Assembly: GCA_012517355.1 (NCBI GenBank) | Contig: JAAYVD010000086.1 | Location: 62,001 to 126,000 of the forward strand | Reading direction: 5' to 3' | Source: Candidatus Rifleibacteriota bacterium | GTDB taxonomy: Bacteria; Muiribacteriota; Ozemobacteria; Ozemobacterales; Ozemobacteraceae | Length of the DNA: 64,000 bases | Shown here: positions 47,362 to 57,800 of the stretch, in pieces | Position numbering within the stretch: the stretch's first letter is position 1 | How the letters are laid out: every line of letters starts with the position of its first letter | Notes under the pieces: model-generated | Databases searched by the model: none | What the model was told of the DNA's origin: nothing | The model's input: the letters and a program-made list of their open reading frames with translations, nothing else | Program-made: the position numbers and the translations under genes

Positions 47362-49230
47362 GTGGACCCCGCTCCCCATTCCCCCCCACGGGACGACGCC
47401 GATCCAGCCCTGACCGGTCGGCCCGGGGAAAAACCCGCCCCCTGCGAGGTCAGTCCCAGCCCGCCTCCCGCCCCGCCCCTCCCCACTCCCTCCGCGGCCG
47501 AGGGGTTTCACCGGACAGGGGAAGATCCCGACGCCATGCCGCCCTCCCCTCCCGCACCGGGGGCGGCACCCGCCAGCCAGCACCCACCTGATCCCGGATC
47601 CCCCGCCCCACCCCCGGGCGCCACCGTGGCGCGGTCGGCGGCGGCGATGAGCGCGGCGACCTTCCTGAGCCGCATCGCCGGCCTCGTCCGGGAGCAGACC
47701 TTCGCCTACCTGTTCGGGGCTGGGGTATGGACCGACGCCTTCAACGTGGCCTTCCGCATCCCAAACCTGCTGCGCGACCTGTTCGCCGAAGGGGCGATGA
47801 GCGCGGCCTTCGTGCCCACCTTCAACGCCGTCCTGGCCAGGGAGGGCCGGGAACCCGCCTTCCGGCTCGCCAACGTCACCCTGTCGGTGCTGGTCATCGT
47901 GGTGGGGCTGCTGTCGGTCCTGGGCATCCTGCTCTCCCCCTGGCTGGTGGGATTGTTGGCCCCCGAGTTCGCCGCGGTCCCCGGCAAGGCCGAGGTCACC
48001 GTGCTGATGACCCGGATCATGTTCCCCTTCCTGCTGGCCATCTCGTTGGCGGCCATCACCATGGGGATCCTCAACTCGCTGGGTTCGTTCTTCGCCCCCG
48101 CCGTCGCCCCGGTCTTTCTGAACCTCGCCATGATCGTGGCCGGGTTCACCCTCTGCCCCCTGGCCCTGGAAGCCGGCCACCCTGCCATCGTCGGCATGGC
48201 GGTCGGGGCGATGGCCGGCGGCATTCTCCAGTTCGCGGTCCAGCTCGTCCCGTTGTGGCGGGAAGGCTTCCGACCGGCCTGGCGGCCCCGGTTCGACGAC
48301 CCCGGCATGCGCCGGATCGTCATCCTGCTCGTTCCCGGCACCATCGGTCTGGCCGCCACCCAGATCAACGTGGCGGTCAGCACCATCCTGGCCACCTCGC
48401 TGGGGAACGGCCCGGTCTCCTGGCTGAACTACGCCTTCCGCCTGATGCAGCTGCCCCTGGGCCTGTTCGGGGTGGCCATCGCCCAGGCCACCCTGCCCGC
48501 CTTCTCCCGCGCCGCCGCCCGCCAGGACCGCGAGGGGATGGCCGGCACCCTGGCCGGCTCGCTGAACCTGACCGCCTTCATCAACGTCGCGGCCAGCCTG
48601 GCCCTGGCCGCCCTCGCCCACCCGCTCATCCGCCTCATCTTCCAGTACGGGCGGTTCACCGCCGCCGACACCGCCGCCACCGCCGCCGCCCTGCAGGCCT
48701 ACGCCCTGGGCCTTCTGGGCTTTTCGGTGGTCAAGGTGCTGGGTCCCGCCTTCTACGCCCTGGGTGAAACCAAGGTGCCGGTGACCGCCAGCCTGGTGGC
48801 CGTCGCCGTCAACATCGCGCTGAACCTCGCCCTGCTGAAGCCCTGCGGGTATTGGGGCCTGGCGTTGGGCTCCTCGCTCGCCTCGGCCGTCAACGCCCTG
48901 ATCCTGTACCGGGTCCTGGTCAGGCGATTGCCCGGCCTGGCGACCCAGGGCATCGGCCGGACCCTGGCGGCCACCCTGGCGGCGGCCGGCGTCGCCGCCC
49001 TGGGCGCGGCGGGAACGGCCCACCTGGTGCTGGCCAGCCTGGCCGGCCGCGACGGGACGACGGGCGCGACGGCCACGGCCGTCGCCCTGGCCGCCGGCGC
49101 GGGGGCCGGCCTGCTGCTCCTGGTGGTGGCCGGCCGCCTGCTCCGGCTGGCCGAGGTGGAGCGAGCCCTGAACCTGCTCCGTCGCCGGTTTGGCGGGACG
49201 ACGGCGAGGGGTTCTCCGACCGCCGGGTAG
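47362..49230 (+). CDS. murJ: MurJ/MviN lipid II flippase
   Basis: A polytopic inner-membrane protein that flips lipid II for peptidoglycan synthesis. The core (from about residue 95) has MSAATFLSRIAGLVREQ and RIPNLLRDLFAEGAMSAAFV, both hallmarks of the family, and about 14 hydrophobic segments. Family members have about 510-540 residues; the frame from the GTG at 47362 gives 622, with about 90 Pro/Ala-rich residues in front. The ATG at 47536 (564 residues) is a reasonable alternative start and neither has a strong ribosome site. The stop is 3' to no obvious terminator. Confidence 0.93.
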   Translation: MDPAPHSPPRDDADPALTGRPGEKPAPCEVSPSPPPAPPLPTPSAAEGFHRTGEDPDAMPPSPPAPGAAPASQHPPDPGSPAPPPGATVARSAAAMSAATFLSRIAGLVREQTFAYLFGAGVWTDAFNVAFRIPNLLRDLFAEGAMSAAFVPTFNAVLAREGREPAFRLANVTLSVLVIVVGLLSVLGILLSPWLVGLLAPEFAAVPGKAEVTVLMTRIMFPFLLAISLAAITMGILNSLGSFFAPAVAPVFLNLAMIVAGFTLCPLALEAGHPAIVGMAVGAMAGGILQFAVQLVPLWREGFRPAWRPRFDDPGMRRIVILLVPGTIGLAATQINVAVSTILATSLGNGPVSWLNYAFRLMQLPLGLFGVAIAQATLPAFSRAAARQDREGMAGTLAGSLNLTAFINVAASLALAALAHPLIRLIFQYGRFTAADTAATAAALQAYALGLLGFSVVKVLGPAFYALGETKVPVTASLVAVAVNIALNLALLKPCGYWGLALGSSLASAVNALILYRVLVRRLPGLATQGIGRTLAATLAAAGVAALGAAGTAHLVLASLAGRDGTTGATATAVALAAGAGAGLLLLVVAGRLLRLAEVERALNLLRRRFGGTTARGSPTAG

Positions 49231-49564
49231 GGGGTATTCCGACCTTCCCGACCCCTGACAGAGGCCAGAGGCTCGGCTTTTCCCCTCCCACCCAAGCCGC
49301 CGGCCTCCTGAAACCCCGCCAGACAGGCTGACCCCACTCGCCTCTTCCCCACCTTTCCCGTTTCCCCAGCACACTCGAGGCTTCTGACAACCTGCCGGAA
49401 CCGCGGTTTTCCCGCCACCGGTGGTCGGGGAGTGGGGGCGGCCGGCCACCACCCCGCGTCTGCTGGATGGACGGCATGCGCCATGCCTTGCGGTTTTCCC
49501 GCCCCGTGCCTTGATTTTCAGGGCTGCCCAGCGTAGGATGGGATACTTTCGCGACGGGGGTACC
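49231..49564. other. Intergenic region (334 bp)
   Basis: No gene or repeat recognised. A GATACT/TAGGAT-type -10 near 49536-49549 could serve the following gene, which has GACGGGGG as its ribosome site. Confidence 0.4.
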
Positions 49565-50311
49565 ATGGCTTCCCAGCAGCAGATCGAGGGTTTGAAATCC
49601 CTCTTCGGCGACCTGTTCGCCAAGTTGATGTCGTTCGCCCTGGAAGACGAGCTGTTCGAAGATCTGGGCGCTTCCCTGGAGGTCTTCTACAACCTCGAGG
49701 AGGGCGAGGAATACGAGTTCAACCCGTCGGAGGAATTCCTTTTCCTGACCTGGTTCCTGATCGACGACACGATGGCCGAGGGGGAGTCGTTGATCGACGT
49801 CTTCCTGGCCCGCCACGCCGACACCCTGAGCCTGCAGGAGAAGCAGGTCTGCAACGCCCTGAAGGAGACGCACCTCACGCTGCTGCAGGTCCTCGACGTC
49901 AAGGCCGGCGAGTCGCTGAGCCTGCGCGACGTCTTCCTGGGCGAGGAGTTCGAGGTGCTGGAGTCGGTCGGCTCGGAAACCGCCACCAAGGGCACCCTGC
50001 TGTTCACGCGGGTGCTGCGCATCGGCGACCTGCGGTTCCTGGTCGGGGCAGGGGTGTTCCTCGATTCCCTGGTCCTCGAACCCCTGACGCAGTTCATCAC
50101 CGACCAGTACCGGCAGGAATGCGAGGAAGGCCAGAAGGTCAGTTTCAAGCAGTTCCTCAAGGAGAACGGCGAACTGATCAACTGGTGGATCCGGGCCTTC
50201 GAGAAAGGCGAAATCCTGACGGGGGACGACGACGACCCCGACGGCGACGGGAACGGGGACGGAGACGGCCCGCCCGAACTGCCCCCCCGCGAACCGGCCG
50301 ACAACGCCTGA
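49565..50311 (+). CDS. Acidic cytoplasmic protein of unknown function upstream of motAB
   Basis: A 248-residue, very acidic protein without signal peptide or membrane helix. The body is predicted alpha/beta (LEVFYNLEEGEEYEFN, FLFLTWFLIDDTMAEGESL), and the tail is Asp/Gly-rich (DDDDPDGDGNGDGDG), a pattern that could bind divalent cations. The C-terminal part of the body (KVSFKQFLKENGELINWW) is helical. No family recognised. It is 47 bases ahead of the motA-like gene, so co-transcription is likely. Confidence 0.65.
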   Translation: MASQQQIEGLKSLFGDLFAKLMSFALEDELFEDLGASLEVFYNLEEGEEYEFNPSEEFLFLTWFLIDDTMAEGESLIDVFLARHADTLSLQEKQVCNALKETHLTLLQVLDVKAGESLSLRDVFLGEEFEVLESVGSETATKGTLLFTRVLRIGDLRFLVGAGVFLDSLVLEPLTQFITDQYRQECEEGQKVSFKQFLKENGELINWWIRAFEKGEILTGDDDDPDGDGNGDGDGPPELPPREPADNA

Positions 50312-50358
50312 CCCGGAGCGAGCCCACGGCAGGCACCTGACGCAGGGGAAGAGAAATC

Positions 50359-51180
50359 GTGCAGCCGTCCATTCTGATCGGATTCGCCATCGGCTTCGGC
50401 ACCCTCGCCCTCACCGTCCTCCTCGAGAGCGGCGGCCAGGTCTCGGCCGTGCTGGCCTTCTTCAACCTTCCCGCCCTCCTGATCATCCTGGGCGGCCTGA
50501 CCGGGATCCTGCTCATCGCCTTTCCCCCCTCCCAGATCCGGGAGATCGTGATCGCACTCCGCAAGGCCTTCGGCGGGTTCAGAGACATCGACCAGCTCGA
50601 GATGTCGGTGCAGCTGCTGGCATTGGCCCAGAGATCCCGCCAGGAGGGCATCCTGGCCCTCGAATCCGTGCTGCCGGAGGTGGCCGACGACTGGCTGCGC
50701 CGCAGCCTGCAGCGGGTGGTGGACGGCCTCGACCGCCAGATGGTCCAGGACATCCTCGCCGTCGAGATGGAGGAATACTCCCGGAAAGTGCGCACCGGAG
50801 CCCGCATCCTGACCTCGCTGGGAGGGTTTTCGCCGACCCTCGGCATCATCGGGACGGTCATGGGCCTGGTCCACATGCTGGCCAGCCTCCAGGAGGCGGA
50901 CAAGATCGGCGGGGCGATCGCGGTCGCCTTCATGGCCACCTTCTGGGGCATCACGATCGCCAACCTCGTGTTGCTGCCCCTCGCCGAGCGGGTGCGGTTC
51001 CGCGACAACGAGCTGCTGGCCACCCGCCAGGCGATGGTCGAGGGCGTCCTGTCCATCCAGGCCGGGGAACCGGTCCGCATCATCGAGGAAAAGCTCATGC
51101 TGTTCATGGACCCTGACCTCCAGCGGGAGTTCACCGAGCGGCAGGTCGCCTCGGGTGGCGGGCGCCAGGGGGCCGGCTGA
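50359..51180 (+). CDS. MotA-like stator / proton channel subunit
   Basis: A 273-residue four-helix inner-membrane protein of the MotA family. Two N-terminal helices (about 5-22, 32-53) and two later ones (about 150-172, 182-205) flank a cytoplasmic loop; GGFSPTLGIIGTVMGLVHML is the conserved TM3 motif with the functional proline. It would form, with MotB, the ion-driven stator. The start is GTG at 50359. No flagellar genes are in this window, so the pair may also be a gliding- or pilus-type motor. Confidence 0.9.
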   Translation: MQPSILIGFAIGFGTLALTVLLESGGQVSAVLAFFNLPALLIILGGLTGILLIAFPPSQIREIVIALRKAFGGFRDIDQLEMSVQLLALAQRSRQEGILALESVLPEVADDWLRRSLQRVVDGLDRQMVQDILAVEMEEYSRKVRTGARILTSLGGFSPTLGIIGTVMGLVHMLASLQEADKIGGAIAVAFMATFWGITIANLVLLPLAERVRFRDNELLATRQAMVEGVLSIQAGEPVRIIEEKLMLFMDPDLQREFTERQVASGGGRQGAG

Positions 51181-51980
51181 TGGCCGCCCGTCCCCCCCTC
51201 CGCGAGGACGAGAACGAGCACGGTCCCGGCATGGAGCGCTGGCTGCTCACCTATGCCGACATGATCACCCTGCTGATGGCCCTGTTCATCCTGCTCTACA
51301 CCATGTCGCAGGTCGACGCGAAGAAATGGCGGAAGGTGGCCGGCAGCGTGGCCGGCCAGTTCGGCTACGGGGCCGGCAACCTGGCCGGGGGGGGTGGCGG
51401 GTCGGCCTTCAGTTCGGCCGCCGCGCCGGGGGCTTCCGGGTTCATGGGTTCCCCCAATTTCACCACCCGCATCAAGATCGACCAGAAGGCCCTCGGCCGC
51501 CAGATCCGCCGGCAGGGCCGTCAGCGCGACGTCAAGCTGGCCGTGGAGAGCCGGGGCCTGGTGATCAGCCTGCTGTCGGGCATCCTGTTCGACCTCGAGT
51601 CGGCCACCCTGAAACCCTCCGCCCTCGCCGTCCTCGACGACATCGGGTTGATCCTGGCCGAGATCCCCAACTCGATCGTCATCGAGGGGCACACCGACGA
51701 GCAGTCGGCCCCGGGCCAGCCTTCACCCAACTGGTCGCTGTCGACCCGCCGGGCCATGGCCGTTCTCGAATACCTGGTGAAGAAGGGGTTCGTCGAGGAG
51801 AAGCGGTTGTCGATGGCCGCCTTCGCCGCCAACAAGCCGGTGCGGTCCTACAACCCCGATCCCGATGAACGCCGCCGCCTGAGCCGCCGGGTCGACCTGG
51901 TGATCCTGGGCGACACTCCCGACCGCGGCCGGTTCGACGTGCTGATCGACGGCAAGGGCGAAGACCAGGCCGGCTGGTAG
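51180..51980 (+). CDS. MotB-like stator subunit with OmpA-type peptidoglycan-binding domain
   Basis: A 266-residue stator partner. One membrane helix, WLLTYADMITLLMALFILLY, contains the conserved ion-binding Asp (D27). A Gly/Ala/Ser-rich linker (about 60-95) leads to an OmpA-like domain with IEGHTDEQSA (about 163-172), which binds peptidoglycan. Its ATG overlaps the motA-like stop (TGATG), so the pair is co-translated. Confidence 0.93.
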   Translation: MAARPPLREDENEHGPGMERWLLTYADMITLLMALFILLYTMSQVDAKKWRKVAGSVAGQFGYGAGNLAGGGGGSAFSSAAAPGASGFMGSPNFTTRIKIDQKALGRQIRRQGRQRDVKLAVESRGLVISLLSGILFDLESATLKPSALAVLDDIGLILAEIPNSIVIEGHTDEQSAPGQPSPNWSLSTRRAMAVLEYLVKKGFVEEKRLSMAAFAANKPVRSYNPDPDERRRLSRRVDLVILGDTPDRGRFDVLIDGKGEDQAGW

Positions 51981-52071
51981 GGGGAATCCACCAGACCGGT
52001 GTTTCGGGGCTCTGGCCAATGGCCAGTCACCTCGGGACTCATGACCTCGACCGTCCCCACCCGGACGACGG

Positions 52072-53901
52072 TCAGGGGCCGTACCGCCCCATCTGGGTGG
52101 CGGTCTCGCCCGCCGTCAGGCAGGGGGAGTCGGAGGCATACCCGCCCGCCACGGTCTGCAGGTGGTAGTCGTAGGGGTAACCCCCGATGAAGAGCGGGTC
52201 GGAGGCGATGTTGCCCGGCCCCGTGGCGACGGTCAGCCCGTTGGTGGGGAAGGTGTAGTTCCAGATGTCGTTGTAGAGGATGGTCGGGGTGGCGGTGGTC
52301 TGCGTCTGGTTGATGCCGTACAGGGCGCTGCCGCCGGTGTAGGCGATGATGTTGTTCTTGATGACGGGCTCGCCGAAGGCCACCTCGACGCCGGTCAGGC
52401 AGTCGACGGTGTTGTTCTCGAAGCGGTCGGCCCCGAGCAGGCCGGCCCCGACCTGGTTTTTGAGGAACAGGTTGTTGCGGATGTTCGAGTTGGCCGAGAC
52501 CAGGCCGATGTCGCAGTCGCGGATGGTGTTGTAGCGGACGTTCAGCGCCGTGGAGAGACCGATGTCGAGGCCGATGGCGCAAAGCCCGAATTCGGAGTAT
52601 TCGATGGCGGGGGTCGAACCTTCGCTCCGCAGGCCGGTGTCGGCAAACATCAGGGTGACGAACTTGATCTGGTTCTCTGGCTCGATGGTGGAAAGGAACT
52701 TCAGACCGCCCCAGTTCCCCTTGGTGGGAAACGATTCGGCCGAGGTGAAGATGATGCGGCGGTCGGCGGTGCCGACGGCCATCAATCCGCCCTGGACGAG
52801 GATGTCGGTCATGCTGGCCCCATTGGGGTCGGGCAGGCTGTCGCTCTGGGTGCACTTGACCTCGACCCCCGGCTCGATGGTCAGCACCACGCCACCCCGC
52901 ACCCGCAGGTCGCCCTGCAGCACGTAGGGGCTTTCGGCGGCAAGCCAGGTGCGGCTTTCAGGCAGGGAACCGGGTGTCACGACCGACAGGGTGGCCGACT
53001 GGAGACTCTCGTTCCCGGCGGTATCGACGGCGCGGACGTAATAGTAGTACTTCACCCCGATCTTCAGACCCTCGTCGCGATAGGTGGTCGCCGTGGCGGC
53101 GGATGGGATGGGATCGGCGTTGACGCGGGCGAACGGGCCGCTCTTGCTTTCCGAACGGTAGAGGTTGTAGCCGGCCAGGTCGGCCTCGGTGTTCGAGGTC
53201 CAGGACAGCACGACCCGTTCCATCTCGGTCGGGGCGGCGATGGCGAGGTTGGCGACGACTGCGGGGGCGTCCCCGGCCAGGGTGTTGAACTGGTATTCGG
53301 AAGAGACGCCCTCGTTGCCGGCGAAGTCTCGGCTGCGCACCCGGAAATGGTAGGTGGTGTTGGGTCGCAGGGCCGTCAGGCTGATCGAATGGCTGGTGAC
53401 CTGGGCGGAGTCGGTGGCCTGGAAGGTGTAGGAACCCAGGCCGATCGGCCCGGTGGCGTAGTCGACGATCGAGTCGGCCGGTTCCGAGGTCATCCAGGTG
53501 ATGCTGGCGGTGTTCTCCTTGAGGTTGGTCACGGTGACATCGGTGATGATGGGGGGAAGCCCGTCCACCGCGTCGAAGGTCAGATCAGCGTTTTCGAGGG
53601 TGCCGCCGCGGGGCACCTCGACGATCCGGACGACCGACCGGCCCTCGTAGGTGGCCACCAGCTTGCGCTGGCCCGGGGCGATCCCGTAGATGCCGAAGCG
53701 GCCGAGTTCGTCGGTGGTGGTGGCATGGTCACCGCCGTAGAGTTCGACGCGGGCGCCGCGCAGCACGTGGCCGTTGGCGTCGAAGACCTTGCCGGTGACG
53801 TTGCCGGTCACCGCACTGTCGGTCTTGAGGCAGCCGGTCACGGCGAGGAGTCCGGCCAGGACGATCAGCAGCAGGCCAACACGGCGATCGGATGGGAACA
53901 T
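52072..53901 (-). CDS. Lipoprotein with carboxypeptidase-regulatory-like, FnIII and beta-helix domains
   Basis: A 609-residue surface lipoprotein. The lipobox VTGC ends at about residue 24. It is followed by a carboxypeptidase-regulatory-like domain (about 30-105, GKVFDANGHVLRGARVELYG), two FnIII-like domains (about 115-310, with LRPNTTYHFRV and YYYYVRAVDTAGN) and a right-handed parallel beta-helix (about 325-590, many short Asn-rich turns such as NIRNNLFLKN). Such beta-helix proteins often bind or cleave polysaccharide; no catalytic motif was identified. GAGGTGG precedes the ATG. Confidence 0.83.
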   Translation of the reverse strand: MFPSDRRVGLLLIVLAGLLAVTGCLKTDSAVTGNVTGKVFDANGHVLRGARVELYGGDHATTTDELGRFGIYGIAPGQRKLVATYEGRSVVRIVEVPRGGTLENADLTFDAVDGLPPIITDVTVTNLKENTASITWMTSEPADSIVDYATGPIGLGSYTFQATDSAQVTSHSISLTALRPNTTYHFRVRSRDFAGNEGVSSEYQFNTLAGDAPAVVANLAIAAPTEMERVVLSWTSNTEADLAGYNLYRSESKSGPFARVNADPIPSAATATTYRDEGLKIGVKYYYYVRAVDTAGNESLQSATLSVVTPGSLPESRTWLAAESPYVLQGDLRVRGGVVLTIEPGVEVKCTQSDSLPDPNGASMTDILVQGGLMAVGTADRRIIFTSAESFPTKGNWGGLKFLSTIEPENQIKFVTLMFADTGLRSEGSTPAIEYSEFGLCAIGLDIGLSTALNVRYNTIRDCDIGLVSANSNIRNNLFLKNQVGAGLLGADRFENNTVDCLTGVEVAFGEPVIKNNIIAYTGGSALYGINQTQTTATPTILYNDIWNYTFPTNGLTVATGPGNIASDPLFIGGYPYDYHLQTVAGGYASDSPCLTAGETATQMGRYGP

Positions 53902-54216
53902 GGTTTGCCACCTCGGGCGTCGAATCTCTGTCTTTCATCCATCGGCAGGATCCCTTCCCGCCATGAGGTCCGGCTGCGGGGCGGCTGTCATCCGCGCCCA
54001 TCGGCGGTCATCGGCGGTCGTCTGCGGCCATCCGCGCCCATCGGCGGTCGTCTGCGGCCATCCTCTTCCCGTCGGTCCGGTCCAAAGTCACTCTCGAGGA
54101 CCCCTGATCGGTGGGGGCAAAAGGCAGGCAACGGGAAAGGGACAGGGAGGTGTTTTCCCCCCTGCCCCTTCGAAGGCTGGTTCCTGGCGGCCTGGCGGCC
54201 CGGCCGCCCGGCCGGA
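53902..54216. other. Intergenic region with tandem repeat (315 bp)
   Basis: At about 53992-54060 a unit such as CGCGCCCATCGGCGG is repeated in tandem with TCGTCTGCGGCCATC spacers, in two full copies and fragments. Nothing else was recognised apart from the start-site region of the beta-helix lipoprotein gene. Confidence 0.6.
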
Positions 54217-54858
54217 TCAGCGCTGCAGGAACTCGACCATCTTGTCGAGCTGGTCGATGGTGGAGCTCGCCCAGCCGGGATTGAGCTCCTTGGCGTAATC
54301 CATCTGGTCGGTGGCCTCGTCGACGTTGCCGAGGGCGGCGTAGCAATAGGAGAGCAGGGCGTGGACCTCGGCGTCGGTCACGCCGGTGGGCCGCCGGGGC
54401 GTGTAATGGAAGTGGGAGTTCCCCTTGCCCAGCTCGGTCAGGAGGATGGACACCGCGGTCTCCAGGTCGGCCTTGGACCCTTTTTGCACGTAGGCGGAAG
54501 CCAGGCCCACCTTGGCATCGTCGGAGAGGGCCTTGGCCTTCTCGAACCAGGGCATGCCGTCGGTCAGCATCCCCAGGCGCGACTTGGCCCAGCCCAGGCC
54601 ATTGTTGGCCTCGGCCTCCTCCTCGGCGGTGGGACTGTCAGACAGCACCTTCTGGAACTGGGCGATGGCGCTGTCGTAGTTGCCCTTGGCGAACATGTCC
54701 CAGCCCTGGTCGTTGAAGCTGTCCGCCCGGACGATGGTGACGCCGCCGGTCTGGGGGTAGGTGTTGGTCCCCTCGCCGTTGACCCCGCCACCGCAGCCGG
54801 TGATCAGGACCGTGAAAGGAAGCGCGATCAGGATACCGATCAGGAACCGTCTGCGCAT
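54217..54858 (-). CDS. TPR lipoprotein
   Basis: A 213-residue lipoprotein with lipobox LITGC (Cys at about 22) and two or three TPR units (about 50-170, e.g. DMFAKGNYDSAIAQFQKVLS). AAGGAG lies 7 bases before the ATG at 54858; an earlier in-frame ATG lacks a ribosome site. It starts 23 bases after the stop of the giant Ig-repeat gene, so they are probably co-transcribed; it may be a stability or anchoring partner of that protein at the outer membrane. Confidence 0.82.
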   Translation of the reverse strand: MRRRFLIGILIALPFTVLITGCGGGVNGEGTNTYPQTGGVTIVRADSFNDQGWDMFAKGNYDSAIAQFQKVLSDSPTAEEEAEANNGLGWAKSRLGMLTDGMPWFEKAKALSDDAKVGLASAYVQKGSKADLETAVSILLTELGKGNSHFHYTPRRPTGVTDAEVHALLSYCYAALGNVDEATDQMDYAKELNPGWASSTIDQLDKMVEFLQR

Positions 54859-54881
54859 CTCCGCTCTCCTTTCCATGTCTC

Positions 54882-57800
54882 TTACCTCAGCACCGCGAGC
54901 TTGCCGCGGCCCTTGAAGGTCTGGCCACCCCGGGTGGCCTCGAACTTGTAGATGTAGACCCCGTTGGCGACCCGGTCACCGTCGTCGTTGCACAGATCCC
55001 ACCGGATCTTGCCCGAGGTCAGGGCGGTGAAGTCACCGGTGTCGAACTCGGCCACCTTGTGACCGGCGGTGTCGTAGATCCGGAGGCGGATCTCGTCGGC
55101 CCGCTGGCCGAGGTTGTAGGTGATGAAGGCGGCGTTGCCGGTGGCCGGGTTGGGGTAGGCTTGCAGCTGATCGATCCCGAAGGGGCCGGGGGCGGTCACC
55201 GCGAAGTTCTTGGTCAACTGGTTGCCGGCCCGGTCGGTCACCGAGACGGTCACCAAGTGCCGGCCCTTGGCCAGCGGTTGCACCGGCTGCCAGGAGAAGG
55301 ACCCCTGGTCGTCGAGGAAGATGCCGGGTTGCTCCATCCCATCGATGCAGAGGGTCACGGCCGAGCTGGCGAGACCGGACCCCGGGTCGGCGAAGGTTCC
55401 CTCGAAGACGGGGCGCGGGTCTTCCAGCTGGTCGAGATCGCCGGGGCTGAAGCGGGAAAGGCGGGGCGCGGTCACGTCGCCCATCAGGGCGAGCTTGCCG
55501 AGGCCGCCGAGCTGGGCGGTGATCTTGCCGTCCTTCAGGGAGCCGCCGCAGAAGACCCAGCCCTTTCCGGACTGGCGATAGACATGCACCTTGTCGGCCG
55601 GCACCGGCAGTTTCAGGGCGCCGACGGTGGTCGAGTACCAGATCCGGCGGGTCAGCCGGACCGAGGCGGGGCCCACTTCTTCGAGGGGCAGGATCTCGAC
55701 CAGGTCGGTGCTGCCGTAGGCGCGTTCCTGCCCGACGACTTTGTTGCCGAGGACCTTGGCGAGGGTGGCGGGGCTGGAAGCGGGTTCGGCCGCCTGGCGG
55801 GGCAGGATGTAGAGCAGGGAGTTGGAGGCCACGGTGTTGGCCAGGATGGTCAGGGTCGCCTTGTTGTCGGAGGTCGTCAGGGCGATCTTGGTTTCGGGGG
55901 TCAGGTCGGTGACGGTGAACTCGACCGAAGCCCGGCCGACCATCCCGTGCAGGTCGGTGCCGCTCACGTCGATGTAGGCCTTCCCCGGGGATTCGGCGTT
56001 GATGCGGTAGGAACCCGCGTAGTATTTCTCCTTCAGGAAGTTCATGGTCACGGGCACCTTCACGCCACCCTGGCTGACCGAGCAGGTCGGAGGCGCCTGC
56101 AGGGCCTCGGTGGAGCGGGAGACGATGACCAGCTCATACTCGTGGGCGGGGTTGGAGAACAGTTTCACCTCGAAGGCCGGGCCGGTGTTGATGACCACCA
56201 GGTGGGTCGAGTCGGTTTCCATCTGGTTGCCGGCGACATCCTTGCCGCTGGTGATCGAGATGGTGGCATTCCCGTCATACAGGGCGCTGTTGTCCTTGGG
56301 GATGACGGTGGTGCCGGTCCAGGTGTCCTCCTTGTAGGAGGTCTGCTCGACGAGCATCATCTGGCCGCCGGCCGAGGTCAGGGCCACGGTGATCGGCACG
56401 GTGACGTCCATCTTCTCGCTGAACCGGATGGTGAAGGTCACCGCCCCGGTGGTGATCTTGTTGCCCGTGGAGGGGGTGGGCTGGACCTCGAGGACCTTGG
56501 GTTTGACGGTGTCGGCGGTGAACCGCCAGGTGGTCGAGAAAGCGCTGATGTTGTAGCCGTCCTCGCAGGTTTCGATGGCGGCCACGCGCCAGTAGTAGGT
56601 GCCGTCCTTGGGCACGGTGAAGGCCGCCTCGGTCATGGCGGTGACCTGGCCCTTCTCGGTGTAGGAGGCGTTGGTGGCGTGGTTCAGGACGTTGTTGAAG
56701 CTGGGGTCGTCGGCGATCTGGATCAGGTAATGGTCGCCGTCGGTGACGCTGCTCCACTTGAACCGGAACCCCCGGCTGCTGGAGACCGAACCGTTCAGGG
56801 GCAGGATCGGGGTGGGGGCGGCGGGCGGGGTGCGATCGACGACGATGGTGCGGGCGGTCAGGTTGGCGGCCCCGGTGGGGCTGTCGCTGGACTGGTTGCC
56901 AGCGCGGTCGATGCAGGTGCCGTAGAGGGTCAGGTTCCCGTCGGAATGGGTGGAGATGTCGAGAGTGCCGGTATAGGAGGCGGCCTTCACGGGCAGGGCC
57001 GGGTTGCAACTGACCGGGGTCCAGGGGTCGCCGGCGGCGCGGGCGGCGGCGCTGGCCACCAGCAGGTTGCCGGCGGTGCCGCGGTCGCTCACCCCACCGG
57101 TGATGGCCAGGGTCTTCTTGCAGTATTTGCGCCCCTCGTACGGCTTGGTGAAGGTGAACTCGGGCCGGTAGAAGTCGTAGCTGTAGGAGGCGTTCTGATC
57201 ACGGAAATTGGGCTGGGCCATGGTCACCGCGTCGGCGGCGGTCACCTGGGCGGTCAGGGTGGCCACGCCGTCGGCGGAGGTGGGGATGTTCAGCACGGAG
57301 ATCTCGAGGGTGTCCGTGCCGCTGACGGTGCCGGTGCCGACCTGGGTGGTGGGGGTGGTCAGCCGGAAGGTGGAGGTGGCGAGGTTGAGCCCCGACCCGG
57401 TTCCGGTGCGCCAGTTGGCATCGCCGGGGCTGGGCGCGCCGGTCAGGCGGGAGATGTCGGAGGGGGCGTCGGACAGCCGCATCGACATGCTGGTCACCGC
57501 GAGGCCGAACCATTCCTGGGCGGGATACCGGTCGACCACCACCGGTCCCTGGGTGTCGAGGAAGAAGTGGGAGCGGGTGGCCACGCCGGTGTTGCCGTAG
57601 GCGTCCCGGGGGGTCACGGTGATGTCATACCGTCCGTCCCCGCTCTGGTCGGTGGGATGGGGGTTGGCACCGTAGAGGTCCCAGATGAGGGCGGTGGTCG
57701 AGGCGCCGGGCACCTGGTTGCCAACGATGTTGCCGTTGTAGGTCACCTCCATGGTGGAGGTGGTCAGCCCGAAATTGGGTTCGGAGGGGTTGAAGACCCA

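Noticed and set aside
43440..47591. Open frame of 1383 codons on the plus strand
   Set aside because: Spans an antisense region, an intergenic gap and the channel gene in shifted phase; no domain.
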